Of a stretch of 64,000 nt of DNA, positions 25,534 to 37,226 are shown piece after piece. The notes below the pieces were generated by a model. That model saw only the letters and a list, made by a program, of their open reading frames with translations, made no database searches and was not told the origin of the DNA. This DNA comes from Tetraselmis striata (lineage: Eukaryota; Chlorophyta; Chlorodendrophyceae; Chlorodendrales; Chlorodendraceae): positions 30,362-94,361 of the forward strand of contig VCJN01001413.1 of the NCBI GenBank assembly GCA_006384855.1, in the 5' to 3' direction. Position 1 is the first letter of the stretch. Every line of letters starts with the position of its first letter. The translations under genes and the position numbers were made by a program.

Positions 25534-26454
25534 TTATGTTATGTCGGTACCGCGGGTGGCACCGACGATGCTGTGGTGGTGGGCGGTCAACTGCAGGGTG
25601 AGGGTGTAGACTTGGCGTCCGGCGGCTCTTAGGGCGAGGGACGCTAGGGCTTTTTTTCGGGCCTTCTTATGCATGTCTATCGATGCGCGTCGGATCTGGT
25701 TTTGGCCAGTGTTGCCTCCCAGTTCTCCCGCCTCCCGGATCGTCAGGCTGAAGGGGTGGATGAGCAGCTCCGAGGGGTCGAACTCGGACTCCGTGAGGTA
25801 GATGACGATGGTGCGGAGGCGTATCGCCCGCAGTAGTGCGACAAGGGAAGTGAGGGCGACTGCCCGGCGCAGGGTGTCCGCGAACTCCTCGTCTTCTTTG
25901 CCGATTGAGATGGCGCAGAGGTCGCCGTCTCCCACGCGCAACAGTGTCGGCTCGGTGTGGTGGTGGTGCATCTCGACGCCAACGGCTGTCATGGTGTCCG
26001 TCAGCCATTGCGCGTGTTGCAGCTCTGGAGGTGTGTTGATGCGGTGGCTGATGGCAGCTACGATGGCCTCCGCCAGCTGCTCCACCGTCGGCAGCTCCAG
26101 GTTGGCAAGGGGGCCGGTGCACATCGCTTTGGCGGTCAGTGCGCATCGGGAAAACTGTTTGGATAGTGCCAGGGGCAGAACTCCTAAGAGCGGGGTGGTA
26201 GGTTGGTCCTCGCGGTCCTCGCTGTGTTCTACTGTGACCTGGATCACTGCTCGGCCCTGCGACTGGTCGCCAAACGGCAGCGCCAGTACTGCGTCGCGGC
26301 ACACGTGATGTAGTAGGCGCGCCGCATTAGGATCGAGGAGTCCGAGGCGCACCAAGTCGGCTGAGCGGCGGGCTTTCCATACCTCGCGGACCTCCAGGAG
26401 AGCCAATAGTGTACTACACCTGCCATAGGCCCACCGCCGCCATGTGATAGCCAC
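25534..26454 (-). CDS. Hypothetical protein, 306 residues
   Basis: The longest clean ORF between the two 255-bp direct repeats. Mixed alpha/beta-like composition (VEQLAEAIVAAISHRI; RRAVALTSLVALLRAIRLRT; ELLIHPFSLTIREAGEL) and a basic stretch (DMHKKARKKALASLALRA) near the C-terminus. It does not match a family I can name. Its position between direct repeats, and the lack of introns, suggest an ORF of a mobile element (for example an ORF1 protein). Start chosen as the first ATG; the ORF could be open further upstream. Confidence 0.5.
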   Translation of the reverse strand: MAITWRRWAYGRCSTLLALLEVREVWKARRSADLVRLGLLDPNAARLLHHVCRDAVLALPFGDQSQGRAVIQVTVEHSEDREDQPTTPLLGVLPLALSKQFSRCALTAKAMCTGPLANLELPTVEQLAEAIVAAISHRINTPPELQHAQWLTDTMTAVGVEMHHHHTEPTLLRVGDGDLCAISIGKEDEEFADTLRRAVALTSLVALLRAIRLRTIVIYLTESEFDPSELLIHPFSLTIREAGELGGNTGQNQIRRASIDMHKKARKKALASLALRAAGRQVYTLTLQLTAHHHSIVGATRGTDIT

Positions 26455-26528
26455 CCGTGTGTATCACCACATCCATGTCGTCAGCTGGAAATGGGATAAT
26501 GATGACGCAGCCCCGGCGGATAGGCAGC

Positions 26529-26783
26529 ACTAGGCTCCCAGCATGTCCCGTAATTACACTGTAATGGCCCGTAATCGTTATTTTCCCACGGAATGGGCTT
26601 GTAATCGCCGTACTTACCGTGTAATTGCCACTTTTTTGCTAGGCTCAATAGTCACACTTTTTTGTGCCCAGCTGCCCGCGGTCCGTAATTTCTACTAGTA
26701 TCTAGGCTACCAATAGCATGCGCCATCCTTACAATACATTTCGCCCAAATCGCGGCTCGCGCGGCAACTCGTAACGTGTGGCA
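26529..26783 (+). repeat. 255-bp direct repeat, right copy
   Basis: Partner of 23,241-23,495, same orientation, roughly 90% alike by eye. The two lie 3.0 kb apart and enclose the hypothetical minus-strand ORFs. Confidence 0.85.
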
Positions 26784-27497
26784 CTTGCGCCACACCGTAC
26801 TTTGACGCCTCGGCATAGGCTCCGCACTCGTCGAAACATAGTCCGCTTAACCGCGCTTACCAAACAGTAAGCTCGAGTAAGCGCATGTATGTAGCAAGCT
26901 GAACCCCCGCTTAACGTTAAGCGCAGCAATGCTTTATTTCATGCCGGAGGCATGTGTACGGCAGCGATGTCTTGCACTGAGTTAGTTCTAGAGAATAGCG
27001 TGACGAGTAGCGCCACCAGTAGTTGCGAGTCATCACTATATAGGGCATCAACAGTACCAGTATTCGCGCGTCATCACTATAAGGTACATCGGGAGTGGCA
27101 CGAGTACAATACTTTGCGATACTATATAAAATTACAAAAGCGCTGCAATAAGCGCGACTACTCGCGAGTACTTGCGGGGGTTTAAACATAACGGGCGGGA
27201 GCTGCATTACTGTTCGCCACACACCGACAACGTGATAAAGACAACGGAACTGAATTTCACGCGAGCGGCGGATGGTTTGAGGTTTTATCAGAGCAAAAGC
27301 GCCAGGCGTGATGTTGCCAACCCAACAGCCAATGAAAGTGGAGCTTCCAATTGTAGTTAAGCGCATTTAAGCACTCTTAATCCTATCTGGCAAATTCAAC
27401 ATGTGAGTGTCGGTCACGTTCAGTTTTATGCAGATTGGGTCGGACACTATGCGAAAGTACTGGGAAACAATCTTGAAAATGTAATTACATGGGACCT
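26784..27497. other. No gene recognised; ttaagcgca blocks at both ends
   Basis: A 149-codon minus ORF here has composition unlike a real protein. Similar short blocks (gttaagcgcagcaat near 26,915-26,930; gttaagcgcatttaagc near 27,356-27,372) mark its two sides and could be ends of a small non-coding element. Confidence 0.3.
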
Positions 27498-27688
27498 CTA
27501 GTGCATGCGACTGCCGCCGCGGCGGCGCGGCGGCTTGGTACTGCCGCCCGGGGGCTGCGCTGCGGCGGGCCTCTTCTGCTCGGTCTGCCTCGCCCATGTG
27601 GCTGCGGCTTGTGGGGTGGTGTTGTCTATTACCATGCATGCCATCCGTTGCCAACGGCTAAGGTGCTGGCTGCTTGTGGGTTGCTTAC

Positions 27689-27923
27689 CTGTTGTTGCCG
27701 CTCGCAGATATACGCTTGCTTTTGTTGACGCCCAGCTTGCATCCTCGTTCGCCGTATCAACGAAGTTGGAGGTCACACGCACACGCCCAGCTGAAGCCGT
27801 TTGCATGTTGGTCGAATCATGCAGCCGGGGGACTCGGGCAGCATCGGGGACGGGAGCTGGACAACTGAACGGGGGAGGGGGGCTGGAGCCGGTAGATTGC
27901 TCATTCAGTGGGTTGCCGTTCAT
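27689..27923 (-). CDS. Possible first coding exon of an unknown gene
   Basis: ATG at 27,923 (MNGNPLNEQSTGSSPPPPF) opens a frame that keeps a protein-like composition (SNFVDTANEDASWASTKASV, YLRAATTG) up to a consensus donor CAG|GTAAGC at 27,689/27,688. The overlapping plus-strand ORF (27,505-27,945) is Cys/Leu/Ala-rich and looks like its antisense shadow. No matching downstream exon was identified. Confidence 0.35.
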
Positions 27924-28669
27924 GGCGATGCCGGACCTAAGTTAAAATAACAAGATAAATATTTCAGTCGTTGTGACGTCGTCACCACATGCATAAGCCA
28001 ACACGCGTGCACGCACCCAACACCAACTGCACTCAAATCTCGGACTCACCTTTCCACGGCGGGGGTTCTGGTAGGGTTGGCATCGCCTTTCTCCGCCGGG
28101 GAGAGAGCACTGCTGATCAAAGAGGCAGCCTCCTCGGCCTCGGTCAAGTACGGGGGGTGCTAGAACCCATTGCCGGCAGTAAAGCGAAATTCAGCTGCCA
28201 CCAGCGGCACACGAAACGTGCTTCGTAGCCCTCGTCCGTCGACACTGTGAGATTCAGATGTGACGTAAATTTGCCCTACTGGTGACGAACGACGACATAC
28301 GGGGACGATACGGGACGGACGAGGGACGTGGATTTCATTACGAGTAGCGACGACTATCGCGCGCGACATGTAAAGTACTATATGAATTTCTCGTTTCCAT
28401 AATTTCATCAAATTGATATGCGCACGCGGGCTCGCGTGTCGCGCGCCGACGCGGAGCACCCGGGCTAAGTACAGGCGGCTGCACGTACTCGCTGCACATC
28501 GCTGCACATCGCTGACCCCGCGGTGTGCGGCGATGTGCGGCACGACGGGCGGAGGTGTGGGCGGATGTAGGTGGTACGGTAGGTGGTAGGCGGTAGGTGG
28601 TGTTCGTAGGTGCGCGTTTTAATGCAGCCGCCCTAACTGCTGATGATTGTGTAACGCCCCAACACTCGC

Positions 28670-30405
28670 ATGAAGTACGGGGTCGCCTCACGGTCACCGC
28701 CGCTCACCGCTGAATCAAGCGCGGACAGCCGCGCACTCGCATCTGTGTTGCCTGCCGGTGGTGGGTTACATCCACCCCAACTCTCAACCCCCCCCCCCCC
28801 CCCCCCCCCCCGCCCCCCGCGCGCGGCAGCATGCATGCCGGCAAAGGGATGGATAGCGAGTGTGTCGAAGGATGGCGTGTACTCATGCAAGCACTGCCGG
28901 GGCAACGTGACGGGCACATGTGATAAGATGGCGCGAGAGCGGCACTTCCTAAAATTCCCGAACTGTAGCCACTCGTTGAAGCGTGCGGCTAAGTTGCGCC
29001 GCAAGGCCGCCTTATCACAAGCAGCACCAGCAGGGGCGGCAGCAGCAGCAACATCAGCAACAGGGGCGGCAGCAGGAGTAGCTGCAGCCGTCGGAAACGG
29101 CCCGCCGGCGCCGGTCTCGGACGACGGCGGCTCGAAGGTGGACGATGTGATGGGCGTGGGGGAGGACCCCGTTGGCGAAGACGGTATGGACATCGACGCG
29201 CCTGCGTGGCCGCTGGCGGGCGTGGAAGCCGCGATGAGGGCGTGATACGGGAAGGTGATCCCGGTGACTTCTACATGAAGGTCATCGCCAAGAAGTTCCG
29301 GGGAGTATGGCACTACGGCGTGATAACCAGCGTCGTTACCGAGTGTGTGCAGGAGGACTACGGCGGGGCGACCCGGTGGCGCGCTATTTTCGAGGACGGT
29401 GACACTGTGGACCTTCTGCGTTCAGAGGTGAGTGGGCCCGGCCTGTGTGCTGGTGGCACCACTCACCTGCGGTTGTATGGAATCACACGCACCGCCCGGT
29501 CGGCGTGGCAGGCTGTGGAGGCTATGGCGGCCGCCCAAAAGCATTCCCCTGTGGATGCGGACGGGGAGGCTCGCTTGGCAACCGTCCCTGAAGGCGATCA
29601 CCAGTCCAGTGAATCCGAAAAGGAGGGCTGGGAAGGGGGAGGGGGGGGACGCGGCTAGCGCCGGGTGGACGAGCGATGAGGAGGAGGAGGAGGAGGCGGC
29701 GCACCTCCGGGCGTAGGAGTCAGCTGCTGTGCCGGGGTCCGACACGAATGCCCTCACGTTTGCAGTCATGAAGTGCTCGGCCCATGTGAAGAGCAAGAAG
29801 TTTAACAACTCCGCTGACAGCAACTGGCAGCCGCTGCATGACATCATGCCCGCCGGCTTCACCTGAGTTGTGATGGCCGTGCCACGCAGCCACAAGGCGA
29901 TGCGGAAGTTCCTGCGGGTACGGCCGGGATGTCTGCCTGGGTGCGTGCTTGACGCGGCGCGTCTTGGGGTGTCAGGCCCCTCACGCTCCTCGCCTCCCGA
30001 TGCATGCAGGTGCGTGATACATCCAGATATGTCCGGCACATGTGCCCCAAGGGGTGCGTGGCGTCGTTCAGCGGGGCGCCCGGGAAGGCTGGCGGATGGG
30101 CGAACCTCCCCGACCAGCACTGTCCGGAGTGCAATGCCGACAGGTTTATCCGCATGCCTGCTGGCGGAGCGCGAAGACGCCAAGTACACCACCATGGTCG
30201 CGCGAGCTCAACACTTCTACCTTGCCACGCCGCCGCCCCCACCGGCGGCTGACTCGGACGACAGCCATGCCAGCGCGCGGCCCATAGGGCTGCATTGTGT
30301 ACGGTGTGGACGCTGGAACGAGCCCACACTGCCGTGGGCTTGGACTTGTGGAGAGTGCCGGGCGGTGGCGGTGGTTCCGGCGGGGAGGAGGCCCTTGTCC
30401 TCCTA
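28670..30405 (+). pseudogene. Candidate CACTA/EnSpm-like transposon gene, exons in several frames
   Basis: A succession of protein-like stretches on the plus strand. Near 28,840-29,000: KGWIASVSKDGVYSCKHC and ERHFLKFPNC, a BED-like zinc finger. Then a long Ala/Gly linker and an acidic patch. Near 29,260-29,430: DFYMKVIAKKFRGVWHYGVI, WRAIFEDGDTVDLLRSEV, a Tudor/chromo-like beta segment ending at a GAG|GTGAGT donor. Near 29,757-29,866: FAVMKCSAHVKSKKFNN and LHDIMPAGFT. Near 29,880: PRSHKAMRKFLRV. Near 30,010-30,160: RYVRHMCPKGCVASFSG and QHCPECNADRF, the Cys motif pattern found before the transposase core in CACTA-type and related elements. No catalytic core follows; the gene gives way to repeat family R at about 30,505. 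Confidence 0.45.
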
Positions 30406-32599
30406 GACGGTCCGGGCATCCGCAAGGTGGCTGTTCTCATGGCCCGTGTCCACATGTCCTCCGCGAATGCTGCCGACTTGGGCGTCGACGCCCCCGAGCT
30501 GCTGGTGGCGGGGATCCACGCGAGGTCGCAGGACGGTGCGCGAGGGGGGGGGGGGGGGGGGGGGGCAGCGGCTGTGGGATAGGCGCGGCAGCGGTTGCTA
30601 CATAGTGAGGCGTCGCATCGTTTGCAGCAGCAACGCAGCCTTTCCGGTTGCATAGTGTGACGCCGCCTGGATGTAACCCAGCAGTACGCACAAAGTGCAA
30701 GTGTAAGTGCAAGCTGGTGGTGGCGGGGATCCACGCGAGGTCGCAGGACGGTGCGCGAGGGGGGGGGGGGGGGGGGGGCAGCGGATGTGGGATAGGCGGG
30801 GCAGCGGTTGCTACCGAATGAGGCGTAGCATCGTTTGCAGTAGCAACGCAGCCTTTCCGGTTGCATAGTGTGACGCCGCCTAGATGTAACCCAGCCATAC
30901 GCGCAAAGTGCAAGTGTTACACGCCCGTGTGCCCCACCCAATATCATTGCGCCCGACTTCTCTGACGGCATGTCTCGCTCTCCATCATCTCCCGGGCCGT
31001 CCGCCGCCTCACCCTGCGCACCCTACCAGCCGCGCGTGCCGTCTCGGAAGCCTCACACACGGCGGCGCGAGTCGCGTCGTGGAACACGTCCCTGACATGG
31101 CGGAACTCCGCCCTCACCGCGGCCGTGGTCGGGCAGGGGACTGCACGCTGATGGGTCGCCATCTGAGGGCTCTGACTATCTGAGGGTAGGGTACTTGGGG
31201 CCGCACCAAGCCGGGGTCCCGTCGCAGCAACACTCCCATTCCGTCCGTTGGCCGCAGTACACGCATGACGCACGGGCGTCCGGCCAGGACACGCACATGA
31301 TAGTGCATGTGGCCGCCTCCCGCCACTGCTCGTAGTGCTCCGGTCAACATGGCGACGAGCAAGTCGGCATGTCCCGCAGGTGGCTGCGGGGCGGGTGGCG
31401 CGAGCGCAGACTCGCTCGCCTCGACAGCCCCCTCAGCCCTATCAGCCGCCTCAACCACGGCCTCCTCCGCCTCCTGACGCGGCGCATCAGGCGCATCATC
31501 GTCGCCTGGCATGGCAACCCCCCCGCAACGGCGCCGTCGGCGGTGGCCGACGCCGTCGTGGCGGGGTGCTGTGAGGAGGTGGCCCTAGACATAGGTGGGG
31601 CCGGCACCGCCATGTGTTGCTCCACATGCGGTGCGGTTGCGGTTGCGGAGCGGTTCCTGCCGCGACAACTCGATCGAACATGTACCGGCACCGGCACCCC
31701 ACGCCTGCTGCGCTTACCACCAACCGGCATGTTTCCTTTGGGAGGCGGTTCATCCGCGTCGGAGGTGAGCGGCGGTGCCGGTGTGGGTGTGGATACTGCC
31801 CGGCCATTAGGGCTCCCGCCGCCCGCCGCTCCGCCGACCCACGCCGCGGCGTATGCTGCGCCCCGCATAGTCGCCTCGAATATATTATAAATGACGCGGG
31901 GGCGGGGGGGGGGGGGATTCGTGCGTTTCGTATGTCGGCGGAACGGCGTGCGAAGCTGCGGCTGGCGAAGGTGGTGGAAGTAAGCGTGGCGGCGTCGGCG
32001 GCGTGTTACCGTGCGTGCATGCGTGCGCAACCCGGCGGCAGCAGGCGCCGGACTCGGCGTGTGCCGGCGGCAGAGCTGCGAAGCCATGGACACGGTACGG
32101 GATGCCAAGTCTGGCTAAGCAACTGCCGAGGCTGGCGGCTTAACCCCCATGTCCGGCGGTTGAGGGACGGAAAGTCCGTAGAAGTTGATCAGCAAAGCGG
32201 GCATAGAAGCATGGCTGTGCTAGGATCCTATTAAGTAATGGCGGTTTGTGCTAAGTAATTCGTAGGGGTGGACCATGCAGCGCAGGTAGGGGGCGGTATA
32301 AATGAGGCCGGGCACATATATTGCTCCACGAAACGACACGGTCGCACGTGTAGTTGAATAGACCCCCCCCCCCCCCCCCCCCAACCCCCGCCGGGTCGGC
32401 CCGCCGACCCGCCACGGCATGAAATATATGTCATGCATCGCCGGGGTATGTGTGAGTGAATGCCCCGCTCCCCCCCCCCCCCCCCCCCTCCCCCCATTTA
32501 CACTTGTGCACTCATTAAGTTTGGGCTGGTTTCGGAGCAGTACATGTACGTATGTATATACATACAATGGAACGTCGGACTTGTGCGGAAAGAGGCGGG

Positions 32600-32850
32600 G
32601 CTGGCGGAGTGCATTGGGGGTGCGTAGAGTTAGTAGCGTGTTGGTGAGATTCGGGGTGCATCGGACGCCGGATGCCCATTCACCCGGCGTAAAAGACGCG
32701 TACATAATATTCACACTACTATATTCACACGCAAATGTGTGAAAACCGGACATTCCTTGCCGGATGGATGGGAATACGGCGTCCGATGCAGCCAAAACCC
32801 CAGCAACACGCTATTCTATGCACCGCCAATGCACTCCGCCAGCACCGCCT
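32600..32850. repeat. Palindromic module of repeat family R (single copy in copy B)
   Basis: Arms of about 110-130 bp: the left reads ggcggagtgcattggggg ... tgcatcggacgccggatgcc, the right is its inverse ggcatc-type block ending gccaatgcactccgcc. The centre is AT-rich (attcacactactatattcacac). Confidence 0.85.
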
Positions 32851-33479
32851 CATTCTCTGTCGATTTCGAGAACGCCTTCACATCATCCACCGCTAATTGC
32901 AATTGCCACCGTGTAATGTTGTCACGATGTGCGCACACAACAACACTTACGTCCACCGATGCAAGTAATAAGGACAGGACCCCCCCCCCCCTCCGCCCCC
33001 CGCCCCCACCCGCCAAAGTGGAGGAAGTGTAGGAGTACAACCGGAGCATGACGTGATCCATTGTCGCTTATTTACAAGCACGGGCGGTGCTGCCAGACCC
33101 GATCGTCTACGGCCGATATAATATTCACACTATATTCACATCGGTGCACACCGCCACACACCGCCGCACACCGCCGCACAACGCTGCGCACATTCGTCGC
33201 GCACATATACGCGCGCCCTACCGCACATATTATCCCGGATTCACTCGGTGAAACCGCGTATTCATTACGCCGTGCTACTTCAATAATAAACATTGCGAAA
33301 TTACACCGACACAATGCCGCACCGACTAGCTCTTGACAATACGTGCATATAAATAGTAGTGGCGCGCTGCTCCTCGCCTCCGCTGTGTCGTCGACTGCTG
33401 CGGAAGGCGGTCGTCCACTTGGTGTTAGTTTCTCCACCTCGCCCCCCCCCCCCCCCCTCACCGCTCACAGCGCAATGGC

Positions 33480-33765
33480 AGACCTCCTCTCCCGGGCAAC
33501 AGTGGGCGGCGAGCCTTGTTGTCTCGCGTGGCCGCGCCGCCGGCATCGAGGAGGACGAGATAGACATGAGGAAACGAGTGACAAGGTGGGCGCGCAACAA
33601 AACACTCCCCCCCCCTCACATTAGCACGCACCCACCCGTGGCTAACTTGTGCCGCGCGCAGGTTCGTCCGGGAGCGCCGTAAGGCCCACCTCAACGCCAA
33701 GGCTTCCACAGTGCCAGCGGCGCAACTCGTGGTGGCCGAGGAGGCCGCGTCCTCAGCCGCTTAAA
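33480..33765 (+). pseudogene. 5' exons of a small spliced gene in repeat R copy B (split by Copia)
   Basis: Homologous to 43,606-44,176. TATA-like ataaatagtag at about 33,348 precedes it. Two exons are apparent with the intron donor acaag|gtgggc near 33,585 and acceptor gcgcgcag near 33,661; the second exon reads FVRERRKAHLNAKASTVPAA. The next exon, near 33,810, is separated from its 3' part by the Copia insertion, so this copy cannot give a normal product. Confidence 0.55.
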
Positions 33766-33906
33766 GGCGAAACGATTGTGGCTTGTTGTGGGCGTCTGGG
33801 CATAGGGGGCATCCCGACGCCAAGGCAAGGAAGCTCATGGCGGCGTCGTCGACGGCACAGCCTCCCGGGGTGGTGAAGACACTGACGGATGACAAGAAGC
33901 GGAAGA

Positions 33907-34221
33907 TGTTGGAGTATGTGCTCTGACAGGTCCTTCTGGCAATCTACTGATACCAATATCAGTAGATGGCGTGCTGCGCGCGCGTCCGGACTTCACATCC
34001 GACCCGAGCAAGACAAGACAATAGTACTGTAGATATCGTAGATTACAGGACTAGTATCAGCACGCTGCTAGTGCGCGCGCCCCGCCCATCCTAATAGGCT
34101 CGGCCCGCGCAGCTGCTCTGCTCACTTCATTAGTCCCAGCAGCTCGAGCCCGGCTCGCTGCACCCACTGTAAGTAGCTCCGAGCACTTCCACCTTCCATC
34201 ACTCATCGGTTGAGCCGTTCA
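33907..34221 (+). repeat. 5' LTR of the Copia element
   Basis: 315 bp, TG...CA ends, one mismatch to the 3' LTR. Contains gcgcgcgcgt and gtgcgcgcgcc GC-rich blocks. Confidence 0.95.
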
Positions 34222-34233
34222 GGTTATGGGCCC
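34222..34233 (+). promoter_or_regulatory. Primer-binding site of the Copia element
   Basis: ggttatgggccc immediately follows the LTR. It is complementary to GGGCCCAUAACC, the anticodon arm (CAU anticodon) of a Met tRNA, as in Drosophila copia, which primes from a half tRNA. Assignment is by pattern. Confidence 0.6.
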
Positions 34234-34632
34234 TCACACATTCTAGAAGTGTGCAAGTATATCTCGTCCCGGGCGAGATCCTCGAGCCTCCGAGGCCGAG
34301 TCGAGTCTCCGAGATTCGAACACAAAACTCCACTGTGCTTAGTTAATAGTTATTCAAAATTTTAGACAGACGTAGACAGAATTCGAACACCAGAGTCCTC
34401 ATCTATACCACGTTCTCTTTGGCTAGCTTGTATCCCTGGTGACTTCTGCAGCCGCAGGATATCAGCGTCAGCCGGAGCGGGGTGTGGTGTGAGTGACGCG
34501 CAACGCACATACAGGCACCGGAGCTGCGGAGCGGGAGGTCAGACTGACTTCCACAGTTTGCTACTTGGTCTGTGACAGCTGGTTTGGCCGACAGAACGCG
34601 TTTCTCACTGGGGCAGCTGGGACAACATCGAC

Positions 34633-36936
34633 ATGGCAGATGACTCACCCACTCGACCAGGCAACACTCCTATTCCCCCGGGACTTGGCATTGCTGTCGA
34701 CACTGGCAAGTCTCTTCCAGGATCTTCCGATCAACCGAGACTAGACCTAGTGGCCAGGCTAGAGCATCAGATATCTAACCTGGAGCAACGACAAGACTTC
34801 CAGCACGGAGAGATGCAGAGCGAGATGCACGCTGTCACGGATCAACTGTCTCAAAGTCAGGCCGACTTTATGGCGGAGCAACGGGACCTGATGGCTGATG
34901 TCAGACGGATGTTTGCGTCCATGTCTCGACATACCCCGACAGCTGGACAGTCTCCGACAGCTGCGCCACCACCACCACAGTCGCGAACCTCAGTCGATAG
35001 AGCTACCGGACGGACAGGCTACCTCGGCGTGTCCGCGCCTTATCGTGCACCCGCGAGACGCCAGACCATCAGCGCTGCGGACCTTGCGGATGGCCGCATC
35101 TGGGCCCGACGGGGACCACAACGAGGCATCGACCAGCTGGGTAGGGCACTGAAGTTCACACCACCGATGCTCCAGAGGAGCTCAGACTTCACAACGTGGA
35201 AACATCTTTTCCTATCCTTCATCAACACTTCTGTGCCGGAGGTGATGGAACAGATGATTCTACTTGACCCGAACGATCCCAACATCGACCCACAGCTTCA
35301 ATCATACCTCTATCACACGCTGGTGCAGATCGCCCAGCACCACCCGAGTGCCACCTCGGAACTCAAGAACCTCTCTCAGTTCACTGCGGTCAACCGGGGT
35401 GCGATAGCATGGGACAATATGTGCCATCGTCTCGACAGACAGGACGTACACCACACCATGTCACTGCTCGACGAAGTGAATCGCACACTCGACAAGAACT
35501 CGACGGAGTCACTTGTCGACTTCCTCGACCGCAAATGGGAGGCTATCCAGGCATACGACGCAGCTATGGAGGTCACCGAGCAGCTCCGCGACTCCTTACT
35601 GATACCGACAGTGCTCAATGCACTTCCCGCAAAATACGATACTATCAAGACAGTCGTCGCATGGAATGTCGACTTACATCGGTGTACCGCGGCAGAGCTG
35701 TTCGCCGAACTCCGTGTCCATGCCAAACTGTGTTCCACACCAGCTCCTTCAGCTCCCGCACCTTCGGTGGGTACTGCGGCATTTCTCACAGCTCAGAACC
35801 CGCCTAGGACTGCTCGCAGGATTCACAAGTCGCCATGGTTCGGCAAGTGTGGATCTTGTGGCGAGAAGCACCTAACTAGCCAATGCACTGCGAGTGACTC
35901 GGTTATTCTGACTTTTCAGCGCGCCAAAATCAAGGCCCTGAAAATCAAGTACCCCGGAGACTCTCAGACTAAGGCGTCGACTGGTGCTGCTCTCGCGGCG
36001 TTCGAGGACGACAACACTGCAGCTGTGACCGACCAGCCGAGCGACGACACCGACGCCGGCGACGAGCTGACCCTCGAGGAGGAGGAGATGCTTCTCAGTG
36101 GGGTGACCACCCTTACCACTGCTCCCCCAACCCTCGTGGCATTTTTCTCAAAACTGAGTAACGCCCCAAGTGTCAGCCAGGCATGGATCGCAGACTCTGC
36201 TTGCGCTCCCCAGAATGTCACGGCACATAAATCCGACTTCGAAACAGGCAATGACGACACTTGGTTGGACAGCTTTGAAACTGACTTGCGTAATCGGTTC
36301 GTGGTCAAGAGACAACACGACCCTTGGGTTATTGGGATGTCCGTGTCCTACGATCGACCCAACCGACGCATCACCCTCACACAGACAGCCTACATCGAGG
36401 AGATTCTGGAGAGATTCGGCATGCTTGACTGCAAGAAGTCCGACGTACCTATGGTGGCCGACTTCTGCAAACAGCCACTTACCAGTGTCTCCGAATCACC
36501 CTTGCTGGACGCTGATGGTCGGTCACAGTACGTGCGACTGATGGGCTGCCTCCTGTACGTCAGCACTTGCACTCGACCAGACATCACGACGGCCCTCAGT
36601 ATCCTGGGCAGTGTTCAGAAGGAGCCACGTGTGATGCACATGACAGCGCTTAAGAAGGTGTTACGATACCTGAAAGGCACTATGCATCGTGGCATCACTC
36701 TGGGTGCCGACTCGACTGATAACCTGCGACTGGTCGGCTATGCAGATGCCGACTTCGCCGCCGACCTAATCCAGCGCCGATCCCGTGGTGGGTACCTGTT
36801 CCGTCTCGGAGATCACGGGGCATGCCGACTGTCGATGCCGAGACAGTGTCATTGGCACAGGCGATCAAAGATGGCATTCACCTCAAAATGCTCGTCTCTG
36901 AGATCCTTGGTAGTCCGGTGCAACCACTCATCATGA
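34633..36936 (+). pseudogene. Copia gag-pol ORF (reduced)
   Basis: A 767-codon frame starting MADDSPTRPGNTP. It holds a coiled segment (LEHQISNLEQRQDFQHGEMQ), a UBN2-type gag domain (LHRCTAAELFAELRVHAKL region), a CCHC knuckle CGSCGEKHLTSQC, a protease start (AWIADSACA) and the 3' part of RT (LDCKKSDVPM; YVRLMGCLLYVSTCTRPDI). RNase H lies downstream at about 36,820-37,157 (IMMEDNQGAISYA; KHIDVKWHFVKDHVE). The internal region is shortened relative to a full Copia pol. Confidence 0.9.
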
Positions 36937-37226
36937 TGGAGGACAACCAAGGGGCGATCAGCTACGCCACAAACGCCGTCATCAGTGATAGGACGAAACA
37001 CATTGATGTCAAGTGGCACTTTGTCAAAGACCATGTGGAGGCAGGCACAGTCAGGGTCCACTACATCGCCACCGACCTCAACACAGCGGACATGATGACC
37101 AAACCCCTGCCTCGACCTGCACTGGAGAAGCACGCCCGCTTTGCTATGGGCTGGTGAGCACACTCCGGAAGTGACGACGCCACACGGGTCCCGTTTTGGA
37201 ACCCCCGGTGTACCGTCGAGGGGGGC

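Larger units (their letters stand above)
30505..33906 (+). repeat. Repeat family R, copy B, left part
   Basis: Collinear with copy D (40,175-44,649). It opens with two tandem units of about 210 bp (30,505-30,930: G tract, cagcgg.tgtgggata, gcatcgtttgcag, cctttccggttgcatagtgtgac), continues through the ORF-bearing GC-rich part, the G/C tracts, one palindromic module near 32,600-32,850, and the TATA-containing start of a small spliced gene at about 33,350. Interrupted at 33,906 by the Copia element. Confidence 0.9.

Noticed and set aside
23241-26783. Interpretation of the 255-bp direct repeats as LTRs
   Set aside because: No TG...CA ends, primer-binding site, polypurine tract or pol gene were found; kept only as direct repeats.
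26917-27366. 149-codon minus ORF
   Set aside because: Composition rich in Tyr/Arg/Cys with no motif; no splice or promoter support.
29422-30971. Long minus-strand ORFs (257 and 370 codons)
   Set aside because: They cross G tracts and repeat units and oppose the better plus-strand exon series; composition is Arg/Pro/Ser-rich without domains.
31344-32108. 254-codon minus ORF in repeat copy B
   Set aside because: Arg/Pro-rich and out of step with the homologous ORF of copy D; it reads through G/C tracts of variable length. Taken as a shadow.
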